This document shows positions 17,865-26,952 of a stretch of 64,000 bases of DNA, one piece after another. The notes below the pieces were generated by a model, which was given only the letters and a program-made list of their open reading frames with translations, was not told the origin of the DNA and ran no database searches. The number at the start of each line of letters is the position of its first letter. The stretch's first letter is position 1. The stretch spans positions 496,001 to 560,000 of the forward strand of contig OZ253505.1 in assembly GCA_965262255.1 (NCBI GenBank). The letters are read 5' to 3'. The position numbers and the translations under genes were made by a program. Source of the DNA: JANQQC01 sp965262255. GTDB lineage: Bacteria; Pseudomonadota; Alphaproteobacteria; Caulobacterales; Hyphomonadaceae.

Positions 17865-18172
17865 GGTCTGCACTCCAAATACATCTAGGCGAACTAATTT
17901 CCGTCAGGCCAAATTGAATTTTTTCGTCTGAAAGATTCAGGAAGGTTCAAACCAACTTCATTCTTGACTAGAGAAGATTCTTAGGCTTATAGACCTTATT
18001 TTGCGCCTACCACGTTGCTTGTTTCCGTGTCTCTACAAACTAATCTGTGAGTTGCGAATGATCACATAACCGCTCACTTTAACACAACAGCAACTTCGTT
18101 AATCTAAGCAATGTTAACATACAATTTGCGCAAATCTGACTTCACTGGCAAATTAATTGAAACACGTTATGT

Positions 18173-18394
18173 CTACCCAGTTAGAATTTTCCAAGCCCAA
18201 CTAAGAATCAAAATAATTAACGACAACCCGACACTTCCTGCAATGCTAATTAGGATAGGTTGCAATATAGATATCTTACCTCGAATTTCAGACGTATCAA
18301 CCTTAATGGCAGATACATCCGACTTTAGAGTTGCAATGTCCGAAAACATTGCAGCATGCTCCTTGGCATTTTCTTTCCAACGTTCCTCACTCAT
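18173..18394 (-). CDS. Small coiled-coil, tail-anchored membrane protein
   Basis: 73 residues from the ATG at 18394, chosen because GGAG lies 8 bases upstream; a TTG 9 codons earlier lacks such a site. Residues 1-48 are charged and helical with a heptad-like pattern (DIATLKSDVSAIKVDTSEIRGKI). Residues about 50-70 are one hydrophobic helix (ILISIAGSVGLSLIILILSW). The layout recalls XhlA-like or hypothetical small membrane proteins. No neighbour suggests a function. Confidence 0.5.
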   Translation of the reverse strand: MSEERWKENAKEHAAMFSDIATLKSDVSAIKVDTSEIRGKISILQPILISIAGSVGLSLIILILSWAWKILTG

Positions 18395-18929
18395 CTCTAA
18401 GTCTCCAAGTAGTTTTTCCAAAACAGATTAGACGGGCATAAAAGATAAATCCGACGAATTCCGGATTTGACAGGTATTGTACCTACTTTTAATTCATTTT
18501 GCAACCAAATTCGAGGTGTTGACTGCATGAGTTTCGTCATCGGGGTAACCACTTTCTCAAGCAGTATAAATAGAAACGAGGACAACCGATTACAAGGTGC
18601 AGCTGACGCATATTACAAAAAATGTCATACGTCCCAAATGTTTTGCCCAGCTTCCTAAGGTAATTCATCACTTGCCGTAATAAGTCACTTTGGCAATTTT
18701 TGCTCAGACCTGCATTGAATTAGACAATACTAGAGCTTTGAACTACAAATTCAGACAGTCGCGAATAACAATAGTTGAGGAGGCCTCGATAGGTTTCTAC
18801 AAACTCAAACAGCCAAAGGTTGATGTAATGCACTTAATTCCACCGAAAATTCAAAATTTTATAAATTTGCTTGCAGTCTTTGAGATTCGCAAAATCCTCA
18901 GTCATGTAACACACAATTTTTTTCTCTGA
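18395..18929. other. Stretch without a convincing gene
   Basis: About 535 bp, AT-rich, between the small membrane protein gene and maf (both on the minus strand). Short open frames exist on both strands, but none has a family resemblance or a ribosome site. I also see nothing in 17865-18172. Confidence 0.4.
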
Positions 18930-19502
18930 TTAGTTCCCTCTATACCAACCAAGCCCATTCAACAAGCTCAAAGTTTCATATAACGGTAGTCCGACAACAG
19001 CACTGTAAGAACCCGTCAGTTGAATCACAAAAGAACCCGCTAATCCTTGGATCGCGTAAGCCCCAGCACACCCGTTCCATTCTCCACTGTCTAAATAATA
19101 GTTGATTTCTGTTGCATTCAATCGCTTAAACTTAACGCGAGCTTGGACAAGTCTTGAGGTTGTGATCGAATGAGGATTTTTCACAGCAATACCCGTGTAT
19201 GCTCTATGTGATCTACCCGATAAAACGCTTAATGATTGAAACGCTTCTTGACGATTTTGCGGCTTCGGGAGCATTCTGCGACCGACACATATAACCGTAT
19301 CAGCTGCCAATACGTAGCCCTCGTCTATAACCGAGTGTACTTTCTCGCTCGCTAGTCGTAGCGCTAGTTCTCGTGGAAGTTCACCTTTTTTTGCATCTTC
19401 GACAATATCAGTAGGCCTAATTTCGTCAGGCTCAATTCCGATCTGCTGAAGCAGAGCTAGTCGATTTTTACTTGCACTTGCGAGAACAAGGCGGGAAGTC
19501 AT
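18930..19502 (-). CDS. maf: Maf family nucleotide pyrophosphatase
   Basis: 190 residues. Maf/YhdE-type enzymes hydrolyse non-canonical or m5U/pseudouridine nucleoside triphosphates, and are sometimes linked to septum control. Visible motifs are LASASKNRLALLQQIG near the N terminus, VLAADTVICVGRRMLPKPQN, LSGRSHRAYTGIAV, and the C-terminal GAYAIQGLAGSFVIQLTGSYSAVVGLPLYE. The first motif reads SASKNRL where SxSPRR is usual, so the subfamily substrate is uncertain. It follows infA by 20 bp, the standard alphaproteobacterial order, and is likely cotranscribed with it. Confidence 0.93.
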   Translation of the reverse strand: MTSRLVLASASKNRLALLQQIGIEPDEIRPTDIVEDAKKGELPRELALRLASEKVHSVIDEGYVLAADTVICVGRRMLPKPQNRQEAFQSLSVLSGRSHRAYTGIAVKNPHSITTSRLVQARVKFKRLNATEINYYLDSGEWNGCAGAYAIQGLAGSFVIQLTGSYSAVVGLPLYETLSLLNGLGWYRGN

Positions 19503-19522
19503 CGTTAGAGCATATTCGTCTG

Positions 19523-19741
19523 TTATTTGAAACGATACACGATACGACCCTTGGTTAGGTCATAGGGTGTCATTTCAACTTTGACTTGATCGCCTTTAAG
19601 CACACGAATACGATTTTTTCGCATTTTGCCTGCTGTGTGAGCAATTATTTGATGCCCATTTTCGAGTGTTACACGAAATGTTGCGTTCGGTAACAACTCG
19701 TCAATCGAGCCTTCTAACTCAAGCAGTTCTTCTTTGCCCAT
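19523..19741 (-). CDS. infA: Translation initiation factor IF-1
   Basis: 72 residues, the exact length of IF-1, an S1/OB-fold protein that binds the A site of the 30S subunit. The core reads EGSIDELLPNATFRVTLENGH, IAHTAGKMRKNRIRVLKGD and VKVEMTPYDLTKGRIVYRFK. GGAG precedes the ATG. It is upstream of maf on the same strand. Confidence 0.97.
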   Translation of the reverse strand: MGKEELLELEGSIDELLPNATFRVTLENGHQIIAHTAGKMRKNRIRVLKGDQVKVEMTPYDLTKGRIVYRFK

Positions 19742-20184
19742 GGGGTCTCCGGTATATAGTCCAACTACACTTACTGACGCAGGAAGTGGACTTCGATTTT
19801 AGGTATGCTTTTAGAACCAACAAATATGCTAACGCGCAAACTCAAACAGAGAACGAGCCAATCGATTTGCCAGAAATATAATCATGTACTCTCAAGACGC
19901 GCAACTTGCAAGTGTCTGCTACGAATCTTGCGCAAAAAACATATACTTATTGCATCCGCAGATCAAGTGTACTTCCTCGGGTCACAATACTGTTCATTAG
20001 TTCGTCAAATTTTTCTATCCTTACTTTAACGTCTCTTATCAAAAGCAAATGATAACGAGTCGGAAGTGTTGTATCCCGAAGAACAGAGACTGAGAAGTGC
20101 ATTCAGTTGAGAGGTCGGTCAGAAGTAATTGATTGTAAATTAAGAAAATACTCGGAGTACAACGATCCGTCGTCAGTCGCAAAC
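19742..20184. other. Gap between infA and the UPF0262 gene
   Basis: 443 bp. In many Alphaproteobacteria a low-molecular-weight protein tyrosine phosphatase gene sits here, but I see no remnant of it. The region presumably carries the infA promoter. Confidence 0.4.
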
Positions 20185-20676
20185 CTAGGGAGCCCGCATT
20201 GTTCCACTATGTAAAGCACAAACTAAAGTAAACAAACGTCGGGCAGTATCGAAATCCACTTCAATTTTTCCCTTTAAACGCTCCATCAGCAGCTCCGATG
20301 CCTCATTGTGAATACCTCGCCTCGCCATATCAATTGCTTCAATTTGATGCAATGACTGTGTTCGAATCGCCGCGTAATAACTCTCACATATCATGAAATA
20401 GTCGCGTATAAGACCTCGGTAAGGCGACAACGAGAAGAGGTAGGTGTGAACGACCTCCCCTGATTCGAGCGAAATTTCAAAAACAAGTTTTTTTTCCTGT
20501 TCAGCGATTAATAATTTATACGGTCCAGTACCTTCATGATCGCAAACCTCAAAATTGTTACTTTCTACAAGGTCAAAGATCGCAACCCTTCTCTCATGTT
20601 CTGCCTCCGGCCCAGATGCAGAAAGAGAGTCATCGTCGATTTCGACAGCAATTAAGCGATTGTTATGCTCAGACAT
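20185..20676 (-). CDS. UPF0262 family protein
   Basis: 163 residues, standard length. Recognisable blocks are RLIAVEIDDDS, HERRVAIFDLVESN, GPYKLLIAEQEKKLVFEI, FSLSPYRGLIRDYFMICESYYAAI and IEAIDMARRGIHNEASELL. The family is found almost only in Alphaproteobacteria next to hisD, as here (18 bp downstream of hisD). No biochemical role is established. Confidence 0.92.
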   Translation of the reverse strand: MSEHNNRLIAVEIDDDSLSASGPEAEHERRVAIFDLVESNNFEVCDHEGTGPYKLLIAEQEKKLVFEISLESGEVVHTYLFSLSPYRGLIRDYFMICESYYAAIRTQSLHQIEAIDMARRGIHNEASELLMERLKGKIEVDFDTARRLFTLVCALHSGTMRAP

Positions 20677-20694
20677 AGCGTAGCTGATTCTAAC

Positions 20695-21993
20695 TCATTC
20701 ATCCAAATTACTTCGAATCGTTATGGATCTTTTGTGGGCCGGTAAACCTTCTGCTTCCGACAATACAATCGCTGCCGAACTAAGAAAATCAAAACCCTCG
20801 CGACTCACAGATTGTATCGAAGTCCTTTTGAGAAAATCTAAAACGCTAAGCCCCGATGCAAATCGTGCAGCCCTTGAAGTAGGAAGAACATGATTGGATC
20901 CGGTTACATAGTCACCAAACACTTCAGGAGTGAGATGTCCAAGAAATATAGCCCCGGCATGACGGATACTTGCTTCTAGTTCTTCGGGATTCTGCACACA
21001 TAAAGCAACGTGTTCAGCCGCAATAGTGTTGGCAATCTGACACACTCTCTCTTGGTTAAGGGCAACAATTATAGCCCCATTCTCGATCCAAGAACGCTTT
21101 GCCCGTTCGCGAGTAGATAGCGAATTCAGTTGCGACGCGACCGCACATTCAACCGAGTCTGCAAGTGACTTATCCATACTGATTAGAATTGACTGAGAAG
21201 ATATATCGTGTTCTGCTTGGCTCAGTAAGTCAGCTGCCACCCAATCTGCGTTCGCCGTCGAGTCAGCGATCACCAAGATTTCCGATGGCCCTGCTATAGT
21301 ATCAATTCCAACGTCACCAAAAACCTGCCGTTTTGCTTCCGCAACGTAAGCATTTCCCGGACCAACAATCTTATCTACGGGTGTTATACTTTGAGTGCCG
21401 TAGGCTAAAAACGCAATGGCCTGCGCTCCCCCTACGGGATAGATCTCGTCAACTCCCGACAATATCGCCGCATAGGCAACGGCTGGCGAAAAATTGCCTT
21501 TCGGTGCAGGGGCAGTCATTACTATCCTTTCGACTCCGGCAATCTTAGCCGGAACCACATTCATCAATACGGAACTCGGATAAGAAGCCAGTCCGCCCGG
21601 AACATACACCCCAATACTATCTATTGGACTCCATTTCCAGCCAACTTCAATTCCATATCGATCGACAACTTTATGATCGCTGGGAAGTTGAGCTTCATGA
21701 ACAACCTTTATCCGTCTATAAGCAAATTCTATTGCCTCGCGTAATTCTTCGGAACACGAGTTCGCTAGAGCTTCAATGTCTATTTGTTCGGAGGAAAGTG
21801 TTAACTGATCTATGGCTAACTCGTCAAACCGACGAGTATATTCTCTTAATGCAACTCCTCCTCGTTCCCTTACGTCTTCAATAATTGCTGTTACCGTTGA
21901 CCTTATATCCACACGATCCGAACGAGGACGACATAGAAACGATTGGAATTTTTCTTGAAAACATTCGTCCCGCGTGTCAAATCGCCTGACCAT
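20695..21993 (-). CDS. hisD: Histidinol dehydrogenase
   Basis: Catalyses the last two oxidations of histidine synthesis (histidinol to histidine) with NAD and zinc. I start at the ATG at 21993, which overlaps the stop of the DUF2948 gene as TGATG and gives 432 residues. The further upstream frame lies inside DUF2948. Signature blocks are VGPGNAYVAEAKRQVFG, IAGPSEILVIAD, LLSQAEHD (zinc region), AEHVALCV with the catalytic Glu-His, and GSNHVLPTSRAARFASGLSV. It is in the murA-DUF2948-hisD-UPF0262 run on the minus strand. Confidence 0.97.
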   Translation of the reverse strand: MVRRFDTRDECFQEKFQSFLCRPRSDRVDIRSTVTAIIEDVRERGGVALREYTRRFDELAIDQLTLSSEQIDIEALANSCSEELREAIEFAYRRIKVVHEAQLPSDHKVVDRYGIEVGWKWSPIDSIGVYVPGGLASYPSSVLMNVVPAKIAGVERIVMTAPAPKGNFSPAVAYAAILSGVDEIYPVGGAQAIAFLAYGTQSITPVDKIVGPGNAYVAEAKRQVFGDVGIDTIAGPSEILVIADSTANADWVAADLLSQAEHDISSQSILISMDKSLADSVECAVASQLNSLSTRERAKRSWIENGAIIVALNQERVCQIANTIAAEHVALCVQNPEELEASIRHAGAIFLGHLTPEVFGDYVTGSNHVLPTSRAARFASGLSVLDFLKRTSIQSVSREGFDFLSSAAIVLSEAEGLPAHKRSITIRSNLDE

Positions 21994-22433
21994 CAGTCTT
22001 GCTCCGTCTCGTGAGATGGCTGTTTCGGCGTTGGCCAAACATCGTTGCCATCAAGCAAAGTCACGTCCAAAACTTCAACATTTAAACGTATCTCCCTATC
22101 ATCTGAAAAAAGTATAGAAACCTCTCCCCCGGGAGGTTCTTCATCAGGTAGAAATTCCAAGTTCAATAACGATACTGTTTGTTCAGACTCCTCGCGATCA
22201 ATCTTCCGAACTTTCACTCCCAACACACCGTCGAATGCCAATAATGACCTAACGCGACGTTTTTTGTCTTCTTGTTCCCAGCAATAACGATTGATCTCAA
22301 AAGAAAAACGCCGAATGTCACGCTCAAATCGTAACATCCCGATGTTTGTGATTCCGTCCTGGACGGCTGCCGCAAGAACATTAAGATCTTCAATATCTTG
22401 CGCAACCAATCTAAGTGGCATTGTATTCAACAT
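21993..22433 (-). CDS. DUF2948 family protein
   Basis: 146 residues from the ATG at 22433, preceded by AGGGGG; a longer frame would overlap the murA 3' end and is not needed. The sequence opens MLNTMPLRLVAQDIEDLNVLAA and includes RFERDIRRFSFEINRYCWE and RVRSLLAFDGVLGVKVRKI, as in the alphaproteobacterial DUF2948 family. It sits 11 bp after murA and overlaps hisD by one base, so the three are one transcription unit. Function unknown. Confidence 0.9.
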   Translation of the reverse strand: MLNTMPLRLVAQDIEDLNVLAAAVQDGITNIGMLRFERDIRRFSFEINRYCWEQEDKKRRVRSLLAFDGVLGVKVRKIDREESEQTVSLLNLEFLPDEEPPGGEVSILFSDDREIRLNVEVLDVTLLDGNDVWPTPKQPSHETEQD

Positions 22434-22444
22434 AAAAATTCCCC

Positions 22445-23719
22445 CTACGATTCTCTGTATCGTTGGATATTTGCTCCGCAACTCGTCAGTTTTTTCTCAA
22501 GTTGTTCAAAACCGCGATCTAAATGATAGATTCTATGGATCGTAGTATCGTCTACCGCCGCTAGGCCTGCAATCACCAAAGACACAGAGGCCCGTAAATC
22601 TGTTGCCATAACCTGCGCCCCCCTCAAAGTTTCGCACCCTTTTACGATAGCTTCACGTCCGCGAACCTGTATATTACCACCTAATCTCGAAAGTTCAGGC
22701 GCATGCATATACCTATTTTCAAATATATTCTCTCTTATTACACTCGTCCCGTCTGCAAGACACATCAGGGCCATAAACTGCGCTTGTAGATCGGAGGGAA
22801 AACCGGGATAGGGTCTTGTATCAATATTAACAGACTGAATCCGAGTATCGTCTCGCTGTATTCGCAACGACTGACCGACAGTGTCGAGACCTATAGTTAG
22901 ACCAGCCGACTCCAAACGCTCGATAGGAGCAGATAAAGAATTGATCGGTGCGTTCTCAAGAGTAACATCTCCTCCTGTTGCCGCCGCTGCAATTGCATAG
23001 GTTCCCGCTTCAATTCTATCTGGCATAACCTCAAATTCAGTACCATTGAGTCGCTCAACCCCTTGAATCGCAATTTTCGTTGTTCCCGCGCCTTCGATCT
23101 TCGCGCCCATCGAATTGAGACAATTGGCAAGATCGCTTATTTCTGGTTCACAGGCAGCGTTTTCTAGCAGTGTTTCGCCTCTCGCCAAAGTGGCAGCCAT
23201 CATTGTGTGTTCTGTCGCCCCAACAGATTTAAACGGAAAAACAATCTTAGCCCCATTAAGACCATTACCTGATTTGGCAACGACATAACCGTTTTCGACA
23301 GCGAGGTCAGCACCGAGAGATCTGAGTGCCTTCAAGTGAAGATTAACAGGGCGAGCACCGATAGCGCATCCTCCAGGCAAAGAAACTTTCGCTTGTCCGA
23401 CGCGGGCAAGCAAAGCTCCTAAAACATTGAAACTCGCCCGCATTTTGCTAACTTGTTCATAGGGAGCAAACGTCCCAGTTAGATTATTTGCGTTTAAAAG
23501 GCATTCATTGCAATCTGCGGGCCAAACTATAGTCACTCCAAGAGTCTCGAGCAGTTTCTGCAGGAATCTCGTATCGGCTAGATTTGGGACTCGGCGCAGA
23601 GTGACCGGCTGATCTGTTAACAGACAAGCTACCATCAACTTCAGGGCAGAGTTCTTTGCGCCAGAAATCGTTATCCTTCCAGAGAGCCTTTGACCGCCAA
23701 TGATTCTAAGTGCATCCAT
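22445..23719 (-). CDS. murA: UDP-N-acetylglucosamine 1-carboxyvinyltransferase
   Basis: First committed step of peptidoglycan synthesis; transfers enolpyruvate from PEP to UDP-GlcNAc. 424 residues, normal length. ISGAKNSALKLMVACLL opens the domain, and the catalytic cysteine (fosfomycin target) is Cys118 in LPGGCAIGARPVNLH. RIEAGTYAIAAAATGG and PGFPSDLQAQFMAL are further conserved blocks. It heads the run murA, DUF2948, hisD, UPF0262. Confidence 0.97.
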   Translation of the reverse strand: MDALRIIGGQRLSGRITISGAKNSALKLMVACLLTDQPVTLRRVPNLADTRFLQKLLETLGVTIVWPADCNECLLNANNLTGTFAPYEQVSKMRASFNVLGALLARVGQAKVSLPGGCAIGARPVNLHLKALRSLGADLAVENGYVVAKSGNGLNGAKIVFPFKSVGATEHTMMAATLARGETLLENAACEPEISDLANCLNSMGAKIEGAGTTKIAIQGVERLNGTEFEVMPDRIEAGTYAIAAAATGGDVTLENAPINSLSAPIERLESAGLTIGLDTVGQSLRIQRDDTRIQSVNIDTRPYPGFPSDLQAQFMALMCLADGTSVIRENIFENRYMHAPELSRLGGNIQVRGREAIVKGCETLRGAQVMATDLRASVSLVIAGLAAVDDTTIHRIYHLDRGFEQLEKKLTSCGANIQRYRES

Positions 23720-23772
23720 AAAATTTTACTTTTTCCCAACTAAACAATCAAGATTCTACCAGCCAACAACTA

Positions 23773-23907
23773 TTAGGAGCTATCTGTGGGAACGCCGCCT
23801 CTTGCTTTTGAGGTTTTACGTGTTGCCTCTTTTCTACGCCTGAGGTTGTCACGCAGAGCACTTGCTAGTCGATCTTTTTTTGTTTCTGTTTTCTGTTGTG
23901 ACTTCAT
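23773..23907 (-). CDS. Small basic protein upstream of murA
   Basis: 44 residues from the ATG at 23907, which has GAGG eight bases upstream. The longer frame starting near 24039 adds a hydrophobic stretch with no ribosome site. The sequence is KKDRLASALRDNLRRRKEATRKTSKARGG, highly basic. Short proteins with an L--AL--NL-RRK core are found beside murA in many Alphaproteobacteria; their role is unknown. It ends 53 bp before murA and is probably in the same operon. Confidence 0.7.
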   Translation of the reverse strand: MKSQQKTETKKDRLASALRDNLRRRKEATRKTSKARGGVPTDSS

Positions 23908-24154
23908 ATTGTAATCCTCGATTTCGATAACATATAGGTGTATGGACATTCCTATTAGTGAATAAACTACAGCAAGAACCCATTTTGCTTTTAAAACTTT
24001 CAGCCGGGTATATATATTATAGCGATAATCGAAAGGCATTGCAGACTAAATATCGACACAAATAACGATCAAATTTGCTAGGTTAGAATAGAATCATGTT
24101 GGAAAATACATACAAATTGGTTAATGTGATTCAATCGCCCTAGTTCGCATCGTA

Positions 24155-24229
24155 GCCGCGGTAGCTCAGTGGTAGAGCGCATCATTGGTAATGATGAAGT
24201 CGAGAGTTCAATTCTCTCTCGCGGCACCA
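24155..24229 (+). tRNA. tRNA-Thr (GGT anticodon)
   Basis: 75 nt with encoded CCA. Acceptor GCCGCGG/TCGCGGC with a G-U pair, D arm GCTCAGTGGTAGAGC, anticodon arm CATCA-TTGGTAA-TGATG giving GGT, T arm GAGAGTTCAATTCTCTC, discriminator A. It reads ACC/ACT codons. Confidence 0.96.
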
Positions 24230-24337
24230 ATTGCAAACACTCTTACCTAAAAATCTTAATTGTTTGCATATGGACCGGCGACGGGTTACCAAAAAACATT
24301 CGTAGCGAAAAAAAAGTCATAAAACTTTACAGTTGAC

Positions 24338-24365
24338 TTGCAAATTTTCAGCTTATCGCTATTAT
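24338..24365 (+). promoter_or_regulatory. Candidate promoter of the MerC/TonB receptor operon
   Basis: TTGCAA at 24338-24343 and TATTAT at 24360-24365 are separated by 16 bp. A partly overlapping TTGACT at 24333 could serve as an alternative -35. The -10 box ends two bases before the palindrome at 24367, so a repressor bound there would cover the transcription start. Confidence 0.5.
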
Positions 24366-24366
24366 T

Positions 24367-24381
24367 TGTTATATTATAACA
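24367..24381. promoter_or_regulatory. Zur-box-like operator
   Basis: TGTTATATTATAACA is a perfect 15-bp palindrome about a central T. It matches the core GTTATA-N-TATAAC of known zinc-uptake-regulator boxes in Proteobacteria. Its location at the transcription start of a metal-type receptor operon supports zinc-dependent repression. Confidence 0.6.
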
Positions 24382-24398
24382 TAACAGAAAGCAAAATT

Positions 24399-24764
24399 AT
24401 GCTCTCATACCGATCCGATGCTATCGCGGTAAGTCTTTCCTTACTGTGTCTCATCCATTGTCTAGCGTTACCGTTGGTTGCGTCGACTCTGCCCCTCCTT
24501 GGAGTGGTGTCAGAGTCTGAATGGTTACACAAAATGTTCGTTACGCTAGCGATTCCAGCGTCGATCGTCTCTTTAGTCTTTACTGACTGTAAGTCGACGC
24601 GGATTACTTTTCTAGTCGTCGCTTTCATCGGATTCTGCTTCCTGATCGCGGGAGCTTTTGTTGAATCTCTAGAAAGTTACGAAGCTGCATTAACAGTTTG
24701 CGGCTCGATGTTGCTAGCAATCGCGCATCTTCATCGCTGGACTCGACAGCGAAAAATTTCTTAA
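24399..24764 (+). CDS. MerC-domain inner-membrane protein
   Basis: 121 residues from the ATG at 24399 (AGAAAG upstream); a TTG at 24333 lies within the promoter and is rejected. Four hydrophobic segments and the cysteine-histidine motif CLIHCLALPL (Cys17, His20, Cys21) match MerC-type proteins. MerC carries Hg(II) in mer operons, but related proteins occur in zinc-regulated loci. No merA/merR is present, so a role linked to Zn or another divalent metal is more likely. First gene of the operon, 16 bp before the TonB receptor gene. Confidence 0.75.
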   Translation: MLSYRSDAIAVSLSLLCLIHCLALPLVASTLPLLGVVSESEWLHKMFVTLAIPASIVSLVFTDCKSTRITFLVVAFIGFCFLIAGAFVESLESYEAALTVCGSMLLAIAHLHRWTRQRKIS

Positions 24765-24780
24765 TTTTTTCGGAAAATTT

Positions 24781-26943
24781 ATGCCCCATCAATCTAAATT
24801 TTTGGCCATTAGCCTTTGTTCGTTGTCATTCAGTTTCATACCTTCGCTGTCTTTTGCTCAACAGCAGGAAGAAGAGGCGCGCCAAGAAACGGTGATAGTC
24901 ACCGGTATTCGGCAAGCTTATCAAGGCGACTTTGAATCACTCGAAACCCCTCAATCCAATTTTATCATTGATGCCGAAGCCATAGCGAATGCAGGGGCAT
25001 TAGAGTTAAACCAAGCTTTGGATCTTGCTGCTTCTGTTGCCCGGCAAAATAATTTTGGCGGTCTCTGGAATAGTTTCGCTTTACGAGGCTTTGTCGGGGA
25101 TGCAAATCTACCCAGCAATTATCTTGTAAACGGCTTTAACGCAGGCAAAGGGTTTGCCGGGCCTCGCGATCTGAGCGGAATCGAAAGCGTCGAAGTTCTT
25201 AAAGGACCCCGTGCCGCTCTTTATGGGCGAGGAGAGCCTGGAGGAACCATAAATCTTGTTACGAAACGCCCGAAATTTAATACCGAAGGGACAATTAAAA
25301 TAGCCGCAGGAAGTTTTGACTTCTATCGATTTGATGGCGATTGGACAGCGCCAATATCTGAGGATGCAGCAATAAGACTCGTCGGATTTTCTGAAGATTC
25401 TGGCAGTTTCCGCGATCATGTTGAAACAAACAAGCTGGGTCTATACCCGTCGATAGTTTTTAACGTTAATCCAAACACACGCTTCCTATACGAAATAGAA
25501 TATACCAAGCAAGAAATTCCTTTTGACAGAGGTGTTGTCGCGATCGACAACAAACTCGGTGTCGTTCCGATTTCAAGATTTCTTGGAGAACCGGGGAACG
25601 GTCCGATGGAAGCTGAGGTTTTTGGTCACCAATTTGAACTTCAAACAGAGCTAAATGATAACTGGAGCGGTTTGATTGGGGCGACGCTGCGTAGCACATC
25701 TTTAGAAGGATACGATACCGCAGCGACACTTTCCGGAGGTCGCCAATTTTTGCTTAGAGATGACATGAATCTGTCGAGAGAACGTCGATTCAGAAAATAT
25801 GACGCAGAATATAGTGTTGTTCGCGGTGAGATTTCCGGCGAACTACAATTTGGAACTATTCGTCACAGAATTATAGTCGGTGCAGACATAGATCGTTTCG
25901 AAAACGACCAAGTGTTTCTACGCGCTCGAGGAAGCGGAATTAAAGCCGGAGAAACTGCTACCAATAATGCCGTTGCCGAAAGACTTCAGGTTATAAACAT
26001 CAGTAAACCGATCTATGGACGGTTTGATCTTCCTAATCCCAGTCCACTAACCGACCGCGTTGAAACGCAAGAATCTCTCGGTATTTTTGTTCAGGATCAA
26101 ATTAGTTTCACTGACCAATTTGACTTACGAATCGGTCTGCGATTCGATGATTTCTCTCAGAAACTCGTTAATCGCCGTGCCGATCCTGTTTCTACCTCCA
26201 AACAAAGTGATTCGCAGATATCTCCTCAATTTGGGGTCGTTTATAAGTCATCTGAATTTGTGTCTATTTATGGGGCCTATGGAGAAAATTTTAGACCGCT
26301 ATCAGGCGGCTTAGATCCAAATACTGCGAAATCATTGGAGGCCGGCGTAAAATTTCAGCTCTTTGATGAGACGCTTACGGGCGGAGCTGCGGTTTTCCAA
26401 GTCCAGCAAGGAAATATATCTACGCTCGATGCAAATTGGAACCCAACTGCCATTGGTGAAGCCGAGAGTCAGGGATTAGAATTTGATTTGACTAGTCAAA
26501 TGTTCGAAAATGCTGAACTGCGACTTTCTTTTGCCTTCGTAGATGCTAAAACTAAGAATGCGTTCAACGATGCAGATTTCAACACTGCTATTCCGGCCGG
26601 ACAACGCATGCTTAACATACCAAAGCAACAGCTTAACCTGCAATTTGTTAGAAATTTTGAGGAAGAGAATCTACCCTTAAAAGTCGGAGGCGGATTACTT
26701 CATGTCGGAGAAAGACTCGGACAGTTTGGTGACTTTTTTAGTCAGAACCTTGGTGATTTTAATTTACCTAGCTATACGATTATCAACTTTTTTGCGGAGT
26801 ACGAAATCAATAGAGTCGTTACGATAAGAGCCGATATTAAGAACCTATTTGACGAGGAGCACTATACAAATTCCTTCGCGTCCCTCTGGGTGTTGCCGGG
26901 CGAACCCCAAAGTTTCAGATTGTCCACTGGATTCCGTTTTTAA
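24781..26943 (+). CDS. TonB-dependent outer-membrane receptor
   Basis: 720 residues. A signal peptide (residues 1-26, ending SLSFA) is followed by a TonB box-like ETVIVTG and a plug with the siderophore-receptor motif GPRAALYGRGEPGGTINLVTKRP-like segment (about residues 137-159). The remainder is a 22-strand-type barrel ending FRLSTGFRF with a terminal Phe. The plug resembles FhuA/FpvA-type siderophore receptors. The Zur-like operator suggests a zinc chelate or zincophore instead of iron, but the ligand cannot be read from sequence. It is followed after 9 bp by the ABC ATPase gene. Confidence 0.92.
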   Translation: MPHQSKFLAISLCSLSFSFIPSLSFAQQQEEEARQETVIVTGIRQAYQGDFESLETPQSNFIIDAEAIANAGALELNQALDLAASVARQNNFGGLWNSFALRGFVGDANLPSNYLVNGFNAGKGFAGPRDLSGIESVEVLKGPRAALYGRGEPGGTINLVTKRPKFNTEGTIKIAAGSFDFYRFDGDWTAPISEDAAIRLVGFSEDSGSFRDHVETNKLGLYPSIVFNVNPNTRFLYEIEYTKQEIPFDRGVVAIDNKLGVVPISRFLGEPGNGPMEAEVFGHQFELQTELNDNWSGLIGATLRSTSLEGYDTAATLSGGRQFLLRDDMNLSRERRFRKYDAEYSVVRGEISGELQFGTIRHRIIVGADIDRFENDQVFLRARGSGIKAGETATNNAVAERLQVINISKPIYGRFDLPNPSPLTDRVETQESLGIFVQDQISFTDQFDLRIGLRFDDFSQKLVNRRADPVSTSKQSDSQISPQFGVVYKSSEFVSIYGAYGENFRPLSGGLDPNTAKSLEAGVKFQLFDETLTGGAAVFQVQQGNISTLDANWNPTAIGEAESQGLEFDLTSQMFENAELRLSFAFVDAKTKNAFNDADFNTAIPAGQRMLNIPKQQLNLQFVRNFEEENLPLKVGGGLLHVGERLGQFGDFFSQNLGDFNLPSYTIINFFAEYEINRVVTIRADIKNLFDEEHYTNSFASLWVLPGEPQSFRLSTGFRF

Positions 26944-26952
26944 GAGAATGCA

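Noticed and set aside
18397..18585. 62-codon minus-strand frame between maf and the small membrane protein
   Set aside because: No ribosome site, no family resemblance, and it overlaps the upstream part of the better-supported small gene.
24155..24400. tRNA-Thr as an integration site for an island
   Set aside because: No integrase gene and no direct repeat of the tRNA 3' end was seen downstream.
24399..24764. A mercury resistance operon, based on the MerC domain
   Set aside because: No merR, merT, merP or merA is nearby; the operator and the receptor point to another metal.
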